Notes: generated by a model from the sequence alone, not told the origin. A stretch of 64,000 bases of DNA from Paracoccaceae bacterium (GCA_014762635.1 JABURR010000063.1:62001-126000), one strand, 5' to 3'; shown: positions 49,697-58,935, numbered from the stretch's first letter. Made by a program: numbers and translations.

Positions 49697-50539
49697 TCAG
49701 ACCTTGAGCCACTCCTTGAACGCATCTCCGTAGTCGGGATGCCAGCGCGACAGCGGCGGTCGGTTCTCGGCGATATCGCCGGCTGCCCAGACGATACGCT
49801 TCGCATCCGTCTTGCGATCCACCTCGTTGTCCGGACAGAGGATGTAGAAATCCCCACGCTCTATCGACTGGAGCATGAAGTCCACCGTCTCTTCGGGAGA
49901 CCAGGCCCCGGCGGGTTTCTCGGTGCGCCCGTTTGCGGTCAGCGGGGTGAAGACGAAACCGGGGATGAGCAGGCGAGCCTCGACCCGGTGATCGGGCGTG
50001 TTCCTCAGCGCGTGTTGTAGGGCCTCGGTAAACACTTTCACCCCGGCCTTTGAAACATTGTAGGCCGGGTCGCCGGGCGGCGTCGTGATCCCCTGCTTGG
50101 AGCCGGTGTTGATGATCAAGCCGGGCTGTCCGCCGGCGATCATCCGGGGCGCGAAAACCTGCGAACCGCGGATGATCCCAAACATATTCACATCGATGAT
50201 GCGGTCCCAGTTGCCCTCGGCATCGAAGATCGAGCTACCAGGCTGCATCCCGGCATTGTTCATCAGCAGGTTGACTGCCCCGAAAGTCCCGAACACGCGG
50301 TCCGCCAAGGCTTCGATCTGTGCCTTGTCACCCACATCCGTCGGCACCGCAAGAATATCATCCGGCGAAGCTCCGGCGGAAATCAGGCTTGCGCGAGCCG
50401 CTTCGAGCCGCTCACCCGGAAGGTCGGCCAGGCAAACACGTAGACCTTGGCTGGCCAGGCGCTGCGCCGTAGCCAAACCGATACCGGAGGCTGCTCCGGT
50501 CAAGACCGCTACGGACCCTTTTGCAAGTGCATGGTGCAT
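49697..50539 (-). CDS. Short-chain dehydrogenase/reductase
   Basis: A 280-residue classical SDR. The NAD(P) loop is TGAASGIGLATAQRL (residues 14-28), followed by NNAGMQPG, the catalytic Ser in INTGSKQG, and the Tyr-Lys pair in AYNVSKAGV. A longer C-terminal region (GDFYILCPDNEVDRKTDAKR) exceeds the minimal 250 residues. It is the last gene of the minus-strand sugar cluster, 30 bp after the LacI gene, suggesting oxidation of a sugar or sugar acid. The substrate is unknown. Confidence 0.88.
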   Translation of the reverse strand: MHHALAKGSVAVLTGAASGIGLATAQRLASQGLRVCLADLPGERLEAARASLISAGASPDDILAVPTDVGDKAQIEALADRVFGTFGAVNLLMNNAGMQPGSSIFDAEGNWDRIIDVNMFGIIRGSQVFAPRMIAGGQPGLIINTGSKQGITTPPGDPAYNVSKAGVKVFTEALQHALRNTPDHRVEARLLIPGFVFTPLTANGRTEKPAGAWSPEETVDFMLQSIERGDFYILCPDNEVDRKTDAKRIVWAAGDIAENRPPLSRWHPDYGDAFKEWLKV

Positions 50540-50569
50540 GTCTTTATCCTCTATCTTTTTGGGTGCAGC

Positions 50570-51595
50570 TTACGCAGTAGCCCCGGTGAAAATCTCAAAC
50601 CCGGTGTCGATGACGACCGGGGCATGCGGGCGATCTGGCGCGGTCAGGATCGCCTCAACCGCGCGCTGTCCGATCAGGAACCGGTTCGATCGGATCGTGG
50701 AGAGCGGTTGCGGCAGTTCTTGCCCGATATCCAAACCGTTAAAGCCGAAAATCGCGAGTTGATCGGGAACGGATATCCCCGCATGAAGGCAATGAAACAC
50801 ACCGCCTACGGCCATGTCATCGTTGGAGTAGACCGCGACATCAACCTGCGCGGTTGCGCAAAGCCGTGCCGTCTGGGCTCGCCCCATCGCAACCGAACTG
50901 TGCCCGTCACCCATTGCCTGCGCCACGAAGGACAGCCCGGCTTCGGAAAGGGCCTGCTGCATCCCGTCGTAGCGCAACTTTGCCCGCCGGTCCGCGACCC
51001 AGTCATGGCCGACATAGCCGAAGCGCCGGTAGCCGCGCGCAATCAGGTGCCGAGCGGTGGCATATCCTGCCCGGCGGTGCGACATGCCGACCGCCATGTC
51101 GATCGGCGTACTGTCAACATCCATCATCTCGACCACCCGCACGCCACTTTGCTCCAGCATTCGGCGCGTGGCAGGGGTATGTTCGAAACCGGTGATCAGG
51201 ATTGCCGACGGTTGCCAAGCCAGAATGCTTCGTACGAGGGTTTCCTCTTGAGTGGCGTCATAGTCGCTGATGCTGATGACGGCTTGAAAATTTGTCGCCT
51301 TGAGAGCAGCGTTTACACCCTGAAGCACCTCGGGAAACACGATATTGGACAGCGATGGGACCACCACTCCCAGTAGGTTGGAGTCCAGCGAGGCGAGCGA
51401 ACCCGCAATCCGGTTGGGCACATAGCCAAGCTCCCGCACCATTTCCAGAACTTTCGCGCGTGTCGCGTCGGACACCAGCCCCTGGTTGCGCATGATTCTT
51501 GAAACGGTGGACTCGCTCACATCGGCCCGGCGTGCAACTTCGCGCAGGGTGATCTTGCTTTTCCGGCCCGGCAGGCGTTGCCGTGTCTTGCTCAA
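50570..51595 (-). CDS. LacI-family regulator of the sugar cluster
   Basis: A 341-residue LacI/GalR regulator. The N-terminal helix-turn-helix is ITLREVARRADVSESTVSRIMRN-like, followed by the hinge sequence YVPNRIAGSLAS. The ligand domain (LLGVVVPSLSNIVFPEVLQGV) resembles GntR/gluconate-type LacI proteins. It lies between the SDR and the NAD-epimerase genes of the same strand. A weak central-CG palindrome at 52879-52894 upstream of the epimerase gene is one possible operator. Confidence 0.9.
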   Translation of the reverse strand: MSKTRQRLPGRKSKITLREVARRADVSESTVSRIMRNQGLVSDATRAKVLEMVRELGYVPNRIAGSLASLDSNLLGVVVPSLSNIVFPEVLQGVNAALKATNFQAVISISDYDATQEETLVRSILAWQPSAILITGFEHTPATRRMLEQSGVRVVEMMDVDSTPIDMAVGMSHRRAGYATARHLIARGYRRFGYVGHDWVADRRAKLRYDGMQQALSEAGLSFVAQAMGDGHSSVAMGRAQTARLCATAQVDVAVYSNDDMAVGGVFHCLHAGISVPDQLAIFGFNGLDIGQELPQPLSTIRSNRFLIGQRAVEAILTAPDRPHAPVVIDTGFEIFTGATA

Positions 51596-51711
51596 CTGTG
51601 GCTCCCTCTTTCAGTCACCCGGGACAGAAGCCCAACGTCACGCTTGCTGCAAAGAAAGGCGATCATATCCTCGCGGGGCGAAAGGGGTGGCAAGCCACCC
51701 CTTAGCCAAAT

Positions 51712-52605
51712 TCAGCGCTGAACGTATTTGCGCCAAGGATGGGCCTCCTTGAAGCCAAGAACCTCGCGAATCTTGCGGTTCGACAACGGTGCCTCGTGCT
51801 CCTCCATCGTGCGGGTGATCTTGGTATTTGGGCAGTATTTCGCCAGAAACTCCATCGTGGGAAGGTCCGCCGTGATGGTGTCGTTTACCGCGTTGAAGGC
51901 CTGGAAGCCCAGCCCATCCTTCTCGATGCACAGGTGCACGATCTCACCGAGGTCGCGGGCATCGATGTAGCTCCAGGCGTTGCGCTTGCGGCACATCGGG
52001 TCGTCGAGGTACCCGGGGAAATTTACGTATTCATGCGGCTCGATCACGTTGCCGATGCGCAGCGCGTAGATGTCGGCACCGTAACGCATGGCAAAGGCGC
52101 GGGCGGTCTTTTCGTTCACCAACTTCGAAAGGCCATAGCTGTCCATCGGATCGCTGTCATAGTCCTCTTCGAGCGGGAACGAGTGATAATCCTTGTCGCC
52201 CTCGGCAAAGCACACGCCATAGGTGGTTTCCGAGCTGGCGATAATGACCTTGCGCACGCCCAGCTTCATCGCCGCCTCGAGCACGTTGTAGGTGCCGACG
52301 ACGTTATCCGCATAGGTGGTGTTGTCGGGGTTGATGAGAACACGCGGCACGGCTGCGAAATGGACCACCGCATCGGGTGCCTTGGGCGGCGCGCCTTCCT
52401 CAAAGCCTTCGAAGCCGAAATGCGTGGTCAATGCGTTGAACACCTGACCGCTGTCGGTGATATCCGCAACCAAGGTATTGACGCCAGGATGGTCAAAGGG
52501 CTTCAGATCGACGTTCAGGACGGAATAACCCTTGTCCAGAAGATGCGGCACCGCGTGGCGTCCGGCCTTACCGGTTCCACCGGTAAAAATGATACGTTTT
52601 GTCAT
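51712..52605 (-). CDS. NAD-dependent epimerase/dehydratase, uronate-dehydrogenase-like
   Basis: A 297-residue extended SDR. The NAD loop is FTGGTGKAGRHAVPHLLDKGY, with the second-sheet acidic residue in LNVDLKP, the catalytic Ser/Thr in IASSETTYG, and the Tyr-Lys pair in DSYGLSKLVNEK. The short length and overall pattern resemble uronate dehydrogenases and related sugar-oxidising SDRs rather than UDP-sugar epimerases. The ATG at 52605 follows GGAGA. It is in the minus-strand sugar cluster with aldo/keto reductase and ABC genes. Activity on a free sugar or uronate is inferred. Confidence 0.85.
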   Translation of the reverse strand: MTKRIIFTGGTGKAGRHAVPHLLDKGYSVLNVDLKPFDHPGVNTLVADITDSGQVFNALTTHFGFEGFEEGAPPKAPDAVVHFAAVPRVLINPDNTTYADNVVGTYNVLEAAMKLGVRKVIIASSETTYGVCFAEGDKDYHSFPLEEDYDSDPMDSYGLSKLVNEKTARAFAMRYGADIYALRIGNVIEPHEYVNFPGYLDDPMCRKRNAWSYIDARDLGEIVHLCIEKDGLGFQAFNAVNDTITADLPTMEFLAKYCPNTKITRTMEEHEAPLSNRKIREVLGFKEAHPWRKYVQR

Positions 52606-52943
52606 TGTTGTCTCCATTTCTGCCATGATTTCAGTTGCTCACTGGGTGGACTCTGCCCCGCTTGCGGCCGGCCGCGCCGACATGCTGATGCATCCGCCCG
52701 ACCATGCGCCACAAGCCGAGCATCCCCCCCGGAAAGACATCGTGGGCAAGCGCGCCTCTGCTGTTCTGGAAGGCACCGTCTGACGGGGCGGGATGTCCAT
52801 CCAAGACCCTCTCGTTCGAAGAGTTTTCTCGTGTTCCTACCAACGATTCCTCGTCGGCAGAGCATTGATAACATGGGAATGATAGCGTTGCCATTATTGA
52901 AGTGCCGCAAACCAGAACGGCACCGGCACTGACAAAACGAGGC
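52606..52943. other. 338-bp gap between epimerase gene and gntR
   Basis: No convincing gene. Two overlapping minus-strand frames exist but show no family features and no good ribosome-binding sites. The gap includes a LacI-like near-palindrome at 52879-52894, and otherwise possibly remnants of a lost gene. Confidence 0.4.
52879..52894. promoter_or_regulatory. Weak LacI-type palindrome
   Basis: ATGATAGCGTTGCCAT is symmetric at 10 of 16 positions around a central CG, about 280 bp upstream of the epimerase start codon. It could be the operator of the LacI protein at 50570-51595. Confidence 0.25.
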
Positions 52944-53645
52944 CTAGCCAACGATGATTTTGTAGATCGCCTCTTGAGCCTTATCGATCAGGTCGCGCAT
53001 AGCGCTCTCGGCCGCATCCGCATCGCCGTTTTCGATCGCCACGAGAACCGCTTCGTGCCGTGCCAAGGACTTCTCGACCGCGCCGGGGACGGTATTCGAA
53101 ATTCGAAAACTGGCGGCAAGGGCTGACTCTATCACATGCCCCAGTGGCTCCAACATCCGGTTTCCCGACGCTCTCAGGATAATCTGGTGAAACCGGATAT
53201 CCGGCTCAATACCTGCGTCGATGTCCTCACCCGCGGAGACCATATCAAGATAGGCTTGGCGCATCTGCAGTGCATCCTCTGCAGATCGCCGTTTCGCGGC
53301 AAGCCTGGTGGCGCGGGGCTCTACCATCCGGCGCAATTCGATCAGGTCGTCGGCATGCTGCTTGGTCGGGTTGTTGGCAAAGATCCACTTGAGGATATCG
53401 GGGTCGAGATGGTTCCACTTTTCCCGTGGGGAAATGCGGGTTCCGACGCGCGGCCGGGATTCGATCAGGCCCTTTTCAGCCAGAACCTTCACGGCTTCAC
53501 GTACCACCGTGCGGCTCACGTTGAGGTCAGTGCCGATGGCGGCTTCGTCGGGAAGCTTCGCTCCGGGTTGCCAGTCGCCCCGCACAATTCCGTTTCCAAG
53601 GGTTTCTACGATCTGCCCGTGAATCCCGCGGCGCACATGGCGCAA
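52944..53645 (-). CDS. GntR/FadR-family regulator of the sugar cluster
   Basis: A 233-residue GntR regulator of the FadR/FCD type. The winged helix contains LPDEAAIGTDLNVSRTVVREA and VLAEKGLIESRPRVGT. The FCD domain shows EPDIRFHQIILRASGN and RHEAVLVAIENGDADAAE, with His residues of the ligand or metal site. It lies centrally in the sugar cluster, between the ABM/aldo-keto reductase/ABC genes and the epimerase. The ATCATAT-A-ATATGAT palindrome before the ABC genes is a possible target. Confidence 0.9.
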   Translation of the reverse strand: MRHVRRGIHGQIVETLGNGIVRGDWQPGAKLPDEAAIGTDLNVSRTVVREAVKVLAEKGLIESRPRVGTRISPREKWNHLDPDILKWIFANNPTKQHADDLIELRRMVEPRATRLAAKRRSAEDALQMRQAYLDMVSAGEDIDAGIEPDIRFHQIILRASGNRMLEPLGHVIESALAASFRISNTVPGAVEKSLARHEAVLVAIENGDADAAESAMRDLIDKAQEAIYKIIVG

Positions 53646-53846
53646 GTTTCCAGAATTGTAGGCTATGGCAAACCCCTATTACGTTGTGCGTCGATCGCTG
53701 AAAAGTAGCGCACCGACCAAACTCTAACACTCGATATATATAGCGAAGACGCTTCAGGCCAATGCCACGTCCCGCGGCCCTTCATTCCACCGCGCTCGCA
53801 TTTTCGAGTGTCGAATACGTCCGCGAGACGATGGAGGCAAGGCCGG

Positions 53847-54143
53847 TCAGAACTCGCGCTCGAGAATCTCATCAAACCCGGAAGACACCGGGGGTTCGGA
53901 AAAAAACGACTGCAGCTTGTCCATTGCCGCGTCCTGTCCTCCCAAACCAACTCCCCCGCCCTGCTCTGCCGTCATCCACATCGTGATCATATTGATCGCT
54001 TGAGTTGACTCGTCGCCGGAACAAATCACACGCATGAACCCCGGCATCGCCTCGAGTTCCGGAATGCTCTGGTTCTTGAAGGCGTCAAGAAACGCTGTCC
54101 ACTGCCCCGGCTTGACTTTGACCTGAGTCACCCTGATGAACAT
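53847..54143 (-). CDS. Antibiotic-biosynthesis-monooxygenase (ABM) domain protein
   Basis: A 98-residue ferredoxin-like-fold protein of the ABM family (MFIRVTQVKVKPGQWTAFLD, MPGFMRVICSGD). Members act as small cofactor-free monooxygenases, mutarotase-like helpers or dimeric binding proteins. The ATG at 54143 follows AAAGG. It lies between the GntR and aldo/keto reductase genes of the sugar cluster. A role in sugar mutarotation would fit the position, but this is only suggestive. Confidence 0.8.
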   Translation of the reverse strand: MFIRVTQVKVKPGQWTAFLDAFKNQSIPELEAMPGFMRVICSGDESTQAINMITMWMTAEQGGGVGLGGQDAAMDKLQSFFSEPPVSSGFDEILEREF

Positions 54144-54340
54144 TAGCCTTTCCTTCCTGTGTCTTTTTGCGTCCGATAGCCGTAGTGGCCCAACCAAAAA
54201 CGCGGGGGCCCCGGAAACGTGGGCACTGCCGCCTGCCCTTTGGAGTACCCGTGCCGGTTTGCCAAAAGTGAATGATTTTGATCGGTGATGTGGCTCATCG
54301 GATCCGCCTTGCCAGGGACACTAATTAGAGAAAGGGCAAC

Positions 54341-55363
54341 CTATGCTTCAGGGGTATATGCGTCTTCACGCATCAGCCCCTCGCGTTTCAACTCACGCCA
54401 GAAATCCAGTGGGATCGCGTCCTGCGACAGAGCTAGGTTTTCCTCAAGCTCCGCACGCGAGCGGCTTCCGATCAGGACCGACGCCACCAAGGGATGGTGT
54501 AGCGGGAACTGCAACGCCGCGGCTTTCAGGGAAACGCCGTGACGCGCGCAGATCGCCTCGATACCGGCCACCTTGGCCATCACGTCTTTCGGGGCGGGAG
54601 CATAGTTGAAGGTCGCCCCTTCCACTGCACCAGTCGCCAGAATGCCGGAATTGTAAGCGCCGCCGATCACGATACCGACGCCACGCTCTTCGCAAAGGGG
54701 CAGGAAGCTATTCAGGGACTCCTGTTCCAGCAGCGTGTAGCGCCCCGCCAACAGAAAACAGTCAAAATCCGCCGCGCGCAGCGCCTGCTCGCAGACCTCC
54801 CATTCGTTGACGCCCATACCGATCGCCTTGATCACCCCTGCGCTGCGCAACTCGTCGAGGGCGCGAAACCCGCCGTCGATTGCCTCTTTGAATAAAGCCG
54901 GGTGCGCCTCTTCTCCATGTGTAAAGGCCCCGATGTCATGGATATAGGCGATGTCGATCTGGTTGGTGCCCAAGCGCTGGTAACTATCTTCGACCGAGCG
55001 CATCGTGGCGTCGTAGCCATAGGCGTAGACAGACTCGAATGGCAGGCTTTCGGCCCAGTTATCCATGAAAATCTCGGACGGATCCCTAGGGTTCAGCAGA
55101 CGGCCGACCTTGGTCGACAAAACGAATTCGTTACGTGGATGGCGGCGCAGCACCTCGCCCATGCGGTGCTCGCTCAGCCCATATCCGTAGAACGGAGCCG
55201 TGTCGAAATAGCGCATTCCGACATCATATCCTGCAGTCACGGTTGCCTTGGCTTCATCTTCGTCCACTGCATCGAAAAGACCGCCCAGCGGGGCCCCGCC
55301 AAAGCCGATGATAGACAAATCGAGATCGGTCTTGCCAAGCTTACGCGTGTCGGAAAAATGCAT
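54341..55363 (-). CDS. Aldo/keto reductase, D-threo-aldose/L-fucose dehydrogenase type
   Basis: A 340-residue aldo/keto reductase. The N-terminal GFGGAPLGGLFDAVDEDEA is followed by the catalytic Asp/Tyr region in YFDTAPFYGYGLSEHRMGEVLR, the Lys in FVLSTKVGRLL and the active-site His in IAYIHDIGAFTHG. C-terminal coenzyme contacts are SVLIGSRSRAEL. This subgroup includes D-threo-aldose (L-fucose) 1-dehydrogenases and pyridoxal 4-dehydrogenase. With the ABC transporter upstream and a lactonase-type amidohydrolase nearby, oxidation of an L-fucose-like sugar is likely. A paralogue lies at 59227-60216. Confidence 0.9.
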   Translation of the reverse strand: MHFSDTRKLGKTDLDLSIIGFGGAPLGGLFDAVDEDEAKATVTAGYDVGMRYFDTAPFYGYGLSEHRMGEVLRRHPRNEFVLSTKVGRLLNPRDPSEIFMDNWAESLPFESVYAYGYDATMRSVEDSYQRLGTNQIDIAYIHDIGAFTHGEEAHPALFKEAIDGGFRALDELRSAGVIKAIGMGVNEWEVCEQALRAADFDCFLLAGRYTLLEQESLNSFLPLCEERGVGIVIGGAYNSGILATGAVEGATFNYAPAPKDVMAKVAGIEAICARHGVSLKAAALQFPLHHPLVASVLIGSRSRAELEENLALSQDAIPLDFWRELKREGLMREDAYTPEA

Positions 55364-55458
55364 GGATCAAGCTTTCTGCCAGGGGACTCCCGCGCCCTCG
55401 GCTGGTGGCCATAGACGCGGGAGCATAATGCGCCATCCCCCTTGCGGGGGATGTCAGT

Positions 55459-56394
55459 TTACTTCAGGAACTCATCCACGTTTTCGGCCGTGATGATGTC
55501 AACGCCAGTGTGGGACGGGTCGGGGAAAGTCTTGCCCTGAGTCATACCCAGCAGGATTTCCATGGACATTGAGCCCATTTCGATCGGGCGCTGGCCCACA
55601 ACGCCGTTTGCGTAGCCTGCCTTGACCAACTCGAGCTGCATGTCGAGCGAGTCCCCGGCAACAAGCACGAACTCGCCGCTGCCCATGCGGGCCATTGCCG
55701 GCTCGACTGCCTTCTTGAAGGCTTCCGGAGCAAACATCGGCCAGCCGCCCGCGATCGCGATGGCATTCAGGTCCGGATATTTGATCAGCAGGTCGGTGAT
55801 CACCTGGTTGCCGACCGCCGGGTCATCATTGGTAGCGAAAGGCGACCCGTCGACGATCGTCCAACCGTCCCCGATGCCCTGACGAATGCCGTCAAGACGC
55901 TGGTTAAGGTTATCGGCTGCAAGACCGCCCGTGATCAGGGCAATAGTGCCACCCTGGGGGCGCAACTGAGAAATAAGCTTGCCAGTCTCTAGGCCGAGAA
56001 GAACGTTGTCAGTGCCAACAAACAGCGCGCGGGCCGAGCCCGGAGAGTCAGCGTCATAGGTAATCGTCGGGATCCCGGCGGCTACGGCCTCATCGATGAC
56101 GCGCTGCATCATCTGCGCGTTGGCCGGCGAAATAGCAAGCCCGTCGACACCTTTGGTGATCAAGTCGCGAACCACCTGCACTTGCTCGGCCTCGTCATAT
56201 TTCTGCGGGCCGCGGTAGTCGCAGGTCACGTCCAGGCGTTCGGCTGCTTCCATGCAGCCGTCGCGGGTGAGCTCGAAGAACGGGTGTGCCGTCAGCTTGG
56301 GAACGAGCGCAAAGGTCATTTCCTCCGCGAACGCGGACGTGGCTCCAACCACGGCGACCGCTGCTGCTGCTGCGTACAGTCCTACTTTTTTCAT
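55459..56394 (-). CDS. Sugar ABC transporter periplasmic binding protein (CUT2)
   Basis: A 311-residue ribose/galactose-type binding protein. The signal peptide is MKKVGLYAAAAAVAVVGATS with cleavage after AFA, and mature sequence begins EEMTFALVPK. The two-lobe fold shows GVDGLAISPANAQMM, TYDADSPGSARALFVGTDN and the hinge region VAGDS. It captures a sugar in the periplasm for the permease at 56510-57508. ATG at 56394 chosen because upstream in-frame codons precede the signal peptide. It is expressed after the ATPase and permease genes on the same strand. Confidence 0.9.
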   Translation of the reverse strand: MKKVGLYAAAAAVAVVGATSAFAEEMTFALVPKLTAHPFFELTRDGCMEAAERLDVTCDYRGPQKYDEAEQVQVVRDLITKGVDGLAISPANAQMMQRVIDEAVAAGIPTITYDADSPGSARALFVGTDNVLLGLETGKLISQLRPQGGTIALITGGLAADNLNQRLDGIRQGIGDGWTIVDGSPFATNDDPAVGNQVITDLLIKYPDLNAIAIAGGWPMFAPEAFKKAVEPAMARMGSGEFVLVAGDSLDMQLELVKAGYANGVVGQRPIEMGSMSMEILLGMTQGKTFPDPSHTGVDIITAENVDEFLK

Positions 56395-56509
56395 TGCATT
56401 CCTCCTTGCGTGAAATCGAAAATCATTTCCGATCTTTAATTGCCGGGATCTCCCGGATTGAATGCCACGGCAGAGTGCCGCGGCGGGGTCCGAGAAAACT
56501 CGGACTCGT

Positions 56510-57508
56510 TCATCCCCTGCGGCCTCTGATTTTCTCCAGAAGAACCGCAAAGATGATGAAGGCGCCGACGAACGTGCCCTGCCAGTAGGGGTTGACCCCG
56601 AGGAGCAGAAGGCCGTTGCGGATCATTTCGATGAGAAGCGCGCCGATGATGGCTCCATAGGCCCCGCCTTCGCCACCCATCAGGTTGGCGCCGCCGATCA
56701 CGGCAGAGGCGATCACCCTCAATTCATATCCTTCAGCAAGGTTGGCGGTGACCGCCGAGAGGAAGCTGGTCAACAGAATGCCGCTGATCCCGGCGAAAAG
56801 CGCCGCCACCATGTAGACTGAAATCTTCACCTTTACTGTCGGAACGCCGGTCAGTTCCGCGGCCTGCTCGTTGCTGCCAAGCGCGAAGACATGCTTGCCC
56901 CAAGCGGTAAATTTCAGCGCGATCGTCAAGATCACCCCCAGAGCGATCATGATCCACACCGGGGAAGCCAAACCTAGAAACTCGCTGCCGCCCAGTGCGA
57001 AGAAAAGTTTCTCGTCGGGCCCGAACTGCCACAGGGGGCGACCTTCGGTGATGGCCATGCTCAGACTTCGCGCAATGCTCAATGACCCAAGCGTGACGAC
57101 GAAGGCCGAAATCCGGAACTTGGCAATCAGGTAGCCGTTGAAAAAGCCGAACATGAGTGAAACGGCAAGTCCTCCGCCGACCCCGAACCAGATATTATAA
57201 CCGGCGCCCATGATGACGGCGGTGGCGACACCGGCCACCCCCATCACAGACCCCACCGAAAGGTCGATCCCCGCAGTGATGATGACAAGTGTCTGCCCTA
57301 AAGCGACGATGCCAATGAATGCGAAGTTTCGCGCGATGTTGGTCATGTTGGCGCTGGAGGAAAAAGGTTCAGACAGCGCACTTAGGGTCGCAAACATGAT
57401 TGCGATCGCAAGGGTGACCCAGGCAGCTTGAGTATTGTACCTGCGAAGAAAACCCCATTTGGAATCCGTTACATTATCAAAGCTGGAATATGGCTGACCA
57501 CCCGACAC
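56510..57508 (-). CDS. Sugar ABC transporter permease (RbsC-like)
   Basis: A 332-residue CUT2 permease with about ten hydrophobic segments. The family signature LVIITAGIDLSVGSVMG is near residue 75, and the ATPase-docking loop AVIGGANLMGGEGGAYGAIIG is near residue 285. It is the second gene of the ABC unit (ATPase, permease, binding protein). The substrate is a monosaccharide; the neighbouring enzymes suggest a 6-deoxy sugar or uronate. Confidence 0.92.
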   Translation of the reverse strand: MSGGQPYSSFDNVTDSKWGFLRRYNTQAAWVTLAIAIMFATLSALSEPFSSSANMTNIARNFAFIGIVALGQTLVIITAGIDLSVGSVMGVAGVATAVIMGAGYNIWFGVGGGLAVSLMFGFFNGYLIAKFRISAFVVTLGSLSIARSLSMAITEGRPLWQFGPDEKLFFALGGSEFLGLASPVWIMIALGVILTIALKFTAWGKHVFALGSNEQAAELTGVPTVKVKISVYMVAALFAGISGILLTSFLSAVTANLAEGYELRVIASAVIGGANLMGGEGGAYGAIIGALLIEMIRNGLLLLGVNPYWQGTFVGAFIIFAVLLEKIRGRRG

Positions 57509-57588
57509 GATAACCCTAACCTTTCTAGCATTCCGCTTTCATTTTTTCATCTGCTCGGGGCCATCCCGGCACCAACCTCAACCTGACG

Positions 57589-58329
57589 TCAGGCGCGGTC
57601 GATTGCGCCGGTAATCAGGCCGGTTACTTCTTCGGGGGATGTCGCGCTGATCGCCTTGTCCGCCACTTTTTCTCCGCGCCGCATGACCACCACGCGGTCA
57701 CAGACGTTGAAGATGTCCGGCATCCGGTGGCTGATCATGATGACAGCCTGCCCGTGACTTTTCATCGTCCGGATCAGTTCCAGCACCTCGGCGACCTGGC
57801 GCACCGAGATTGCCGCGCAAGGCTCATCCATCAGCACGATCTTCGCATCCGAAAGACGGGTTCGCGCGATGGCGACGGCCTGACGCTGACCGCCCGACAT
57901 CTGCCTCACCATATCCGTTTCACGTACGTCCGACTTCAACTCGGCAAAAAGCTCGGCGGCACGCTTGTACATCGCCTTGTGATCCAGAAACCTGAATCCT
58001 GCGTACCGCTTTTTGAGCTCACGCCCGAGAAACACGTTGCTGGCGGCGGTAAGGTTGTCGCAGATCGCTAGGTCCTGATAGACGACCTCGATACCGCTGT
58101 CGCGCGCCTCGACCGGACGGTGAAACACCACCGGCTTGTCTTCCAGCAATATCTCGCCCTCGTTGGGTCGGAAATTGCCGGAGATAATCTTGACCATGGT
58201 GGATTTCCCGGCCCCGTTATCCCCCATCAAGCCCAGCACCTCACCAGGCTCGAGATCAAGGTCTACGCCGCGCAAAGCGTGAACCGCGCCAAAGCTTTTT
58301 GAGATGTTTTTCAACGACAAAACAGGCAT
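57589..58329 (-). CDS. Sugar ABC transporter ATPase, half-size CUT2
   Basis: A 246-residue ATPase. Walker A is MGDNGAGKST (about residue 36), the Q loop is EVVYQDLAICDNL, the signature is QMSGGQRQAVAIART, Walker B is IVLMDEPCAAISVRQV and the switch His is in MISHRMPD. Most CUT2 ATPases are fused doubles of about 500 residues; this is the single-domain FrcA-like form. DEPCAA replaces the common DEPTAA. The ATG at 58329 (MPVLSLKNISKSFG) is preferred over 58377. It is the first gene of the ABC unit, and a 15-bp palindrome lies about 100 bp upstream. Confidence 0.9.
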   Translation of the reverse strand: MPVLSLKNISKSFGAVHALRGVDLDLEPGEVLGLMGDNGAGKSTMVKIISGNFRPNEGEILLEDKPVVFHRPVEARDSGIEVVYQDLAICDNLTAASNVFLGRELKKRYAGFRFLDHKAMYKRAAELFAELKSDVRETDMVRQMSGGQRQAVAIARTRLSDAKIVLMDEPCAAISVRQVAEVLELIRTMKSHGQAVIMISHRMPDIFNVCDRVVVMRRGEKVADKAISATSPEEVTGLITGAIDRA

Positions 58330-58424
58330 TTGCGACACTCCGAGGACCGTTTCTCGCCTCCCGAGTTCCTCCCCCATCGCCGCACTTCGGCCTACAAGGA
58401 TGGACGCCTGTCCGGAAAAGGCTT

Positions 58425-58439
58425 ATCATATAATATGAT
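58425..58439. promoter_or_regulatory. Palindrome ATCATAT-A-ATATGAT before the ABC genes
   Basis: Perfect 7-bp arms around a single A, 96 bp upstream of the ATPase start codon in an AT-rich patch. It is a candidate operator for the GntR regulator at 52944-53645. Confidence 0.45.
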
Positions 58440-58589
58440 TATTCAAGACATTTCCCATTGAGTCAATTCCCATGTCAAAGGTCATGGTCAATCTTCTCTG
58501 CATCAGCGTGGGTTTGGTGTTGCAAAGGGTGGAGCGTCACGCAGAAAAGCCCTTCCTATGCTGATAATTACCCCCGTCGATCCGGCCCC

Positions 58590-58935
58590 CGTATCTGCAC
58601 CACCTCGGTCCGGCACGAGCGCGGCATCGACATCAGCCGGGAGACCTTCCGATGCCGATGGGACGAGTTTGGGCCAATGCTCGCTGCGGAGATTCGAAGG
58701 CGGCGGATTGCCTGCATGAGATCGAGCCGCTGGCGCTGGCGATCCGACGAGCAGGAGCTATGCACAGCGACCGGCGCAATCGAATCTTTCAAAGATTAGG
58801 TGCGACTCACGCCTCCGTCTCGAACGACCTCCACTCGGAACCCAGCTTATTTAGCGGGCCCGTCTCCAAGGCTCACCGCGCCGGGGATGCCGGTGAGTGG
58901 CGTCAATTCGGCACACAACAAAGGGCAAACATCGG
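58590..58935 (+). pseudogene. IS6-family transposase remnant
   Basis: Fragments of an IS6-type transposase are visible: the helix-turn-helix end (HERGIDISRETFRCRWDEFGPMLAAEIRRRRI, here broken for length: ERGIDISRETFR, EFGPMLAAEIR) up to SSRWRWRSDE. Then, in another frame after a large deletion, comes the C-terminus (THASVSNDLHSEPSLF). The catalytic Asp and Glu region is gone. It resembles the intact copy at 48857-49561 but is clearly older. The rest of the 58330-59226 gap shows no gene. Confidence 0.75.
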
